DNA of 64,000 bases, taken from positions 1 to 64,000 of the forward strand of contig JAICWP010000001.1 of assembly GCA_025934735.1 (NCBI GenBank), given 5' to 3'. Made by a program: the position numbers and the translations under genes. Position 1 is the first letter of the stretch. Every line of letters starts with the position of its first letter. Below are positions 61,971 to 64,000 of the stretch, one piece after another. The notes beneath the pieces are model-generated. The model was not told the origin of the DNA. It did not search any database and worked only from the letters and a program-made list of their open reading frames with translations. Source of the DNA: Terriglobales bacterium. Lineage in GTDB: Bacteria > Acidobacteriota > Terriglobia > Terriglobales > Acidobacteriaceae.

Positions 61971-63124
61971 GATGCCGCCTCCAGGATGGCCTGCAGGATA
62001 TCTTCTGGCCGGTGTACGCCGCCGCCGGCGTGGGAAACGGGAAGCACGCGGGACAGCCCGCCGGCCAAGCGTTCCACTTCGCGCACCATTTGACCCAGAT
62101 TCAACTCCGGCACCACAAATGCCTTTGTCCTCTGCGCCAGCTGGCGGATCCGGTGCTCCGGGAAGGGCCAGGCGGTGATCAGGCGGAACTTGCCCACTCG
62201 CCGCCCTTGGGCCCGCGCCAGTTCGATGGCGCGCTGGGCCACGCGCGACGTGATGCCGTAGGAAACCACCACCACCTCTGCATCGTCCACCTTCTCTTCT
62301 TCGTACAGGGCGATCTCATCGGCGGCGCGTTCAATTTTTTGCTGCAGGCGCCGCACCAGCTTGTCCTGAGCGGGCACGGTCATCACCGGATAGCCTCGCT
62401 CGTCGTGGGTGAGGCCGGTGATGTGAAACTTGTAACCTTCGCCGGCATGCGCCATTTCCGGCACCATGTCGCCATTGGTCTCGTAAGGAAGGTAATCGGC
62501 GGGAGGCTTGCTAGTGTGGCGGCGAGGGAAAATTTCAATTTGCTCGGCGGGAGGGATCACCACCTTTTCGGTCATGTGGCCGACCACTTCGTCCATCATC
62601 AGCATGACGGGAACACGGAACTGCTCGGCAAAGTTGAAGGCCTGGATGGTCAGGTCGAAGCACTCCTGGGGCGAGTTGGGGCAGAGGGCGATGATTCCGT
62701 AATCGCCATGCGAGCCCCAGCGCGCCTGCATCATGTCCGCCTGGGCGGGCAGGGTGGGCAGGCCGGTGGAGGGCCCGCCGCGCTGCACGTTGACGAACAC
62801 GCAAGGCGTTTCCGTCATGGCGGCGTAGCCGATGTGCTCCATCATCAGCGAGAAGCCGGGGCCGGAGGTCACGGTGAAAGCCTTGGCTCCGCCCCACACC
62901 GCGCCCTGCAGAGCGATGGAGGCAGCCAGTTCGTCTTCCATCTGGATGAAGATACCGCCCAGCGTGGGCACGCGCGCGGCAAAGCGCTCCACCACCTCGG
63001 TGGAGGGAGTAATGGGATAACCCGAGGCAAAACGCGCGCCCGCTGTGAGCGCGCCTTCACAGCAGGCATGGTCGCCGTCTAGAAAGTGCACGCCGGTGAG
63101 GACGCCGCGGGGATCAGCGTGCAT
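61967..63124 (-). CDS. korA: 2-oxoacid:ferredoxin oxidoreductase, alpha subunit
   Basis: A 385-residue subunit. It has the FASGYPITPSTEVVERFA start, FIQMEDELAASIALQGA with the conserved E-D-E, and the TSGPGFSLMMEHIGYAAMTETPCVFVNVQRGGPSTGLPT pocket. The C-terminal domain has VVVVSYGITSRVAQRAI. Homologous to KorA of 2-oxoglutarate:ferredoxin oxidoreductase. AAGGAGA lies seven bases before ATG 63124, and it overlaps the ferredoxin gene end by 11 bases. Confidence 0.95.
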   Translation of the reverse strand: MHADPRGVLTGVHFLDGDHACCEGALTAGARFASGYPITPSTEVVERFAARVPTLGGIFIQMEDELAASIALQGAVWGGAKAFTVTSGPGFSLMMEHIGYAAMTETPCVFVNVQRGGPSTGLPTLPAQADMMQARWGSHGDYGIIALCPNSPQECFDLTIQAFNFAEQFRVPVMLMMDEVVGHMTEKVVIPPAEQIEIFPRRHTSKPPADYLPYETNGDMVPEMAHAGEGYKFHITGLTHDERGYPVMTVPAQDKLVRRLQQKIERAADEIALYEEEKVDDAEVVVVSYGITSRVAQRAIELARAQGRRVGKFRLITAWPFPEHRIRQLAQRTKAFVVPELNLGQMVREVERLAGGLSRVLPVSHAGGGVHRPEDILQAILEAAS

Positions 63125-63371
63125 CAGCCGTCTCCTTGTTGGGCGTTGCCTGGGGCTGCGGCTGGCGGTAACCAAAGATTGCGAAATCGGGACAGTACAT
63201 GCCGCACAGGTCGCAACCGCTGCATTTTTCCGTTGCCACCACGTGCGGCGGGTGGTAACCCTTGGAATTGAAGGCGGAAGAGAGCGCCAGCACCTTGGTG
63301 GGACAGAATTCCACGCAGAAGCCGCACGCCTTGCAGCGTTCGACCACAATTTTGACCGCACCTTTGGCCAT
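63114..63371 (-). CDS. 2-oxoacid:ferredoxin oxidoreductase, delta (ferredoxin) subunit
   Basis: An 85-residue ferredoxin with two [4Fe-4S] motifs: CKACGFCVEFCP and CSGCDLCGMYCP. It accepts electrons from the alpha/beta core. ATG 63371 is used because a GGGGG run lies close upstream and homology begins near MAKGAVKI; starts at 63392 and 63404 are in frame. It is the first gene of the operon D-A-B-C. Confidence 0.92.
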   Translation of the reverse strand: MAKGAVKIVVERCKACGFCVEFCPTKVLALSSAFNSKGYHPPHVVATEKCSGCDLCGMYCPDFAIFGYRQPQPQATPNKETADAR

Positions 63372-63501
63372 GATCCCCCACTTGCCGCGCATGGCGGCCG
63401 GCAATCAGGAACCATTATGAATTCGAATGTTGCAGGGTGGTGTGATGTGGGTCACGAAGCGACGTGAGGAGGGACACAGGGCGCAGCCGTGGAGCAGGTC
63501 T

Positions 63502-64000
63502 TCAGGCTTTCATTTCTTTTTTGCGCACGGCGATCCCCAGCTCCTTCAGTTGCGCTTCGCTGACCGGGGTGGGCGCGTCCACCATCAGGTCCACGGCCTT
63601 GGCCGTCTTGGGGAAGGGAATCACTTCGCGCAGGCTGTCCGCTCCCGCGAGAATCATCACAATGCGGTCCAAACCGAGCGCAATGCCGCCATGCGGCGGC
63701 GTGCCGTACTCCAGCGCCTCCAGAAAAAATCCAAAGCGGGCCTTGGCTTCCTCATCGCTCATGCCCAGCGCGTGGAAAATTTTCTTCTGAATGTCCTGGC
63801 GGTGAATACGGATCGAGCCGGAGCCCAGTTCGGTGCCGTTCAGCACCACGTCGTAGGCCAGGGCACGCACTGCCGCCGGATCGGACTCCAGCTTGTCCAT
63901 GTCCTTTTCGTGCGGCGAGGTGAAGGGATGATGCGCTGCCGCCCAGCGCTTGCCCTCCTCGTCCCACTCGAACATGGGAAAGTCGGTCACCCAGAGAAAA
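63502..64000 (-). CDS. aspS: Aspartyl-tRNA synthetase, C-terminal part (cut by window edge)
   Basis: The last 165 residues of AspRS; the gene continues past the right edge. Visible family features are [10 protein letters not shown] near the edge, [13 protein letters not shown], and class II motif 3 in [28 protein letters not shown]. The final [15 protein letters not shown] is typical of the bacterial form. Stop codon at 63502. Confidence 0.95.
   Translation of the reverse strand, partial: FLWVTDFPMFEWDEEGKRWAAAHHPFTSPHEKDMDKLESDPAAVRALAYDVVLNGTELGSGSIRIHRQDIQKKIFHALGMSDEEAKARFGFFLEALEYGTPPHGGIALGLDRIVMILAGADSLREVIPFPKTAKAVDLMVDAPTPVSEAQLKELGIAVRKKEMKA

Noticed and set aside
61170-63082. Two long plus-strand frames opposite the oxidoreductase operon
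   Set aside because: Antisense shadows; the minus-strand subunits carry all catalytic and cofactor motifs.

Overview
The window reads as chromosomal DNA of an acidobacterium (Acidobacteriota, probably a Terriglobia / 'Koribacter'-like lineage). The strongest signs are three orphan MacB/FtsX-type permeases of the ADOP kind (acidobacterial duplicated orphan permease), one behind a PadR regulator, and a PEP-CTERM protein. Supporting signs are DUF3106, large low-complexity TonB-family and TPR proteins, and a GC-rich sequence. This is a family-level inference, since no rRNA lies in the window.

Layout. 0-8.6 kb: the first codons of a divergent gene, a secreted metallo-beta-lactamase-fold hydrolase, a KdsC-like phosphatase with an insertion, a class A penicillin-binding protein with a TPR protein behind it, a small membrane protein, proline dehydrogenase and a SirB1-type protein. 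8.7-15 kb: an ADOP permease, an ECF sigma / anti-sigma / DUF3106 operon, tRNA-Val(CAC) with a displaced copy of its 3' end and a large palindromic repeat, a cytochrome c and a lipoprotein. 15.2-19.3 kb: minor-pilin operon A (FimT-PilV-PilW-extra-PilX) on the + strand. 19.4-31 kb: a small membrane protein, a receiver-like protein with an Arg/Gly-rich head, two ADOP permeases with PadR, a HIT protein, a TadE-TadE-TadG operon and RlpA. 31-38 kb: secreted proteins, a PEP-CTERM protein and minor-pilin operon B (FimT-PilV-PilW-PilX) on the - strand. 38-46 kb: MutY, a thioredoxin-fold protein, a TPR protein, a large protein with a divergent nucleotide-cyclase-like domain and a TonB-family protein. 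46-53 kb: lipid-binding-like, DUF1440 and DUF72 proteins, a glycogen-debranching-type glucosidase, and a ferritin / Cys-motif / OsmC redox group. 53-64 kb: a membrane glycosyltransferase, a CpaE/TadZ-like ATPase, a degenerate S24-type regulator, a PilZ protein, an MFS transporter, the 2-oxoacid:ferredoxin oxidoreductase operon (D-A-B-C), and the 3' part of aspS.

How parts work together. Much of the window is about the cell surface: peptidoglycan (PBP, RlpA), two paralogous sets of type IV minor pilins, scattered Tad components, TonB, PEP-CTERM and ADOP permeases. The most unusual items are: (1) a 744-residue protein with a divergent class III cyclase-like domain behind an unrecognised helical region; (2) a duplicated pilX 3' end flanking a 1.6-kb segment that carries the PEP-CTERM gene; (3) two paralogous pilin operons in opposite orientations; (4) a displaced tRNA-Val 3' end resembling an attachment-site scar. 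I saw no CRISPR array, phage gene or complete insertion sequence.
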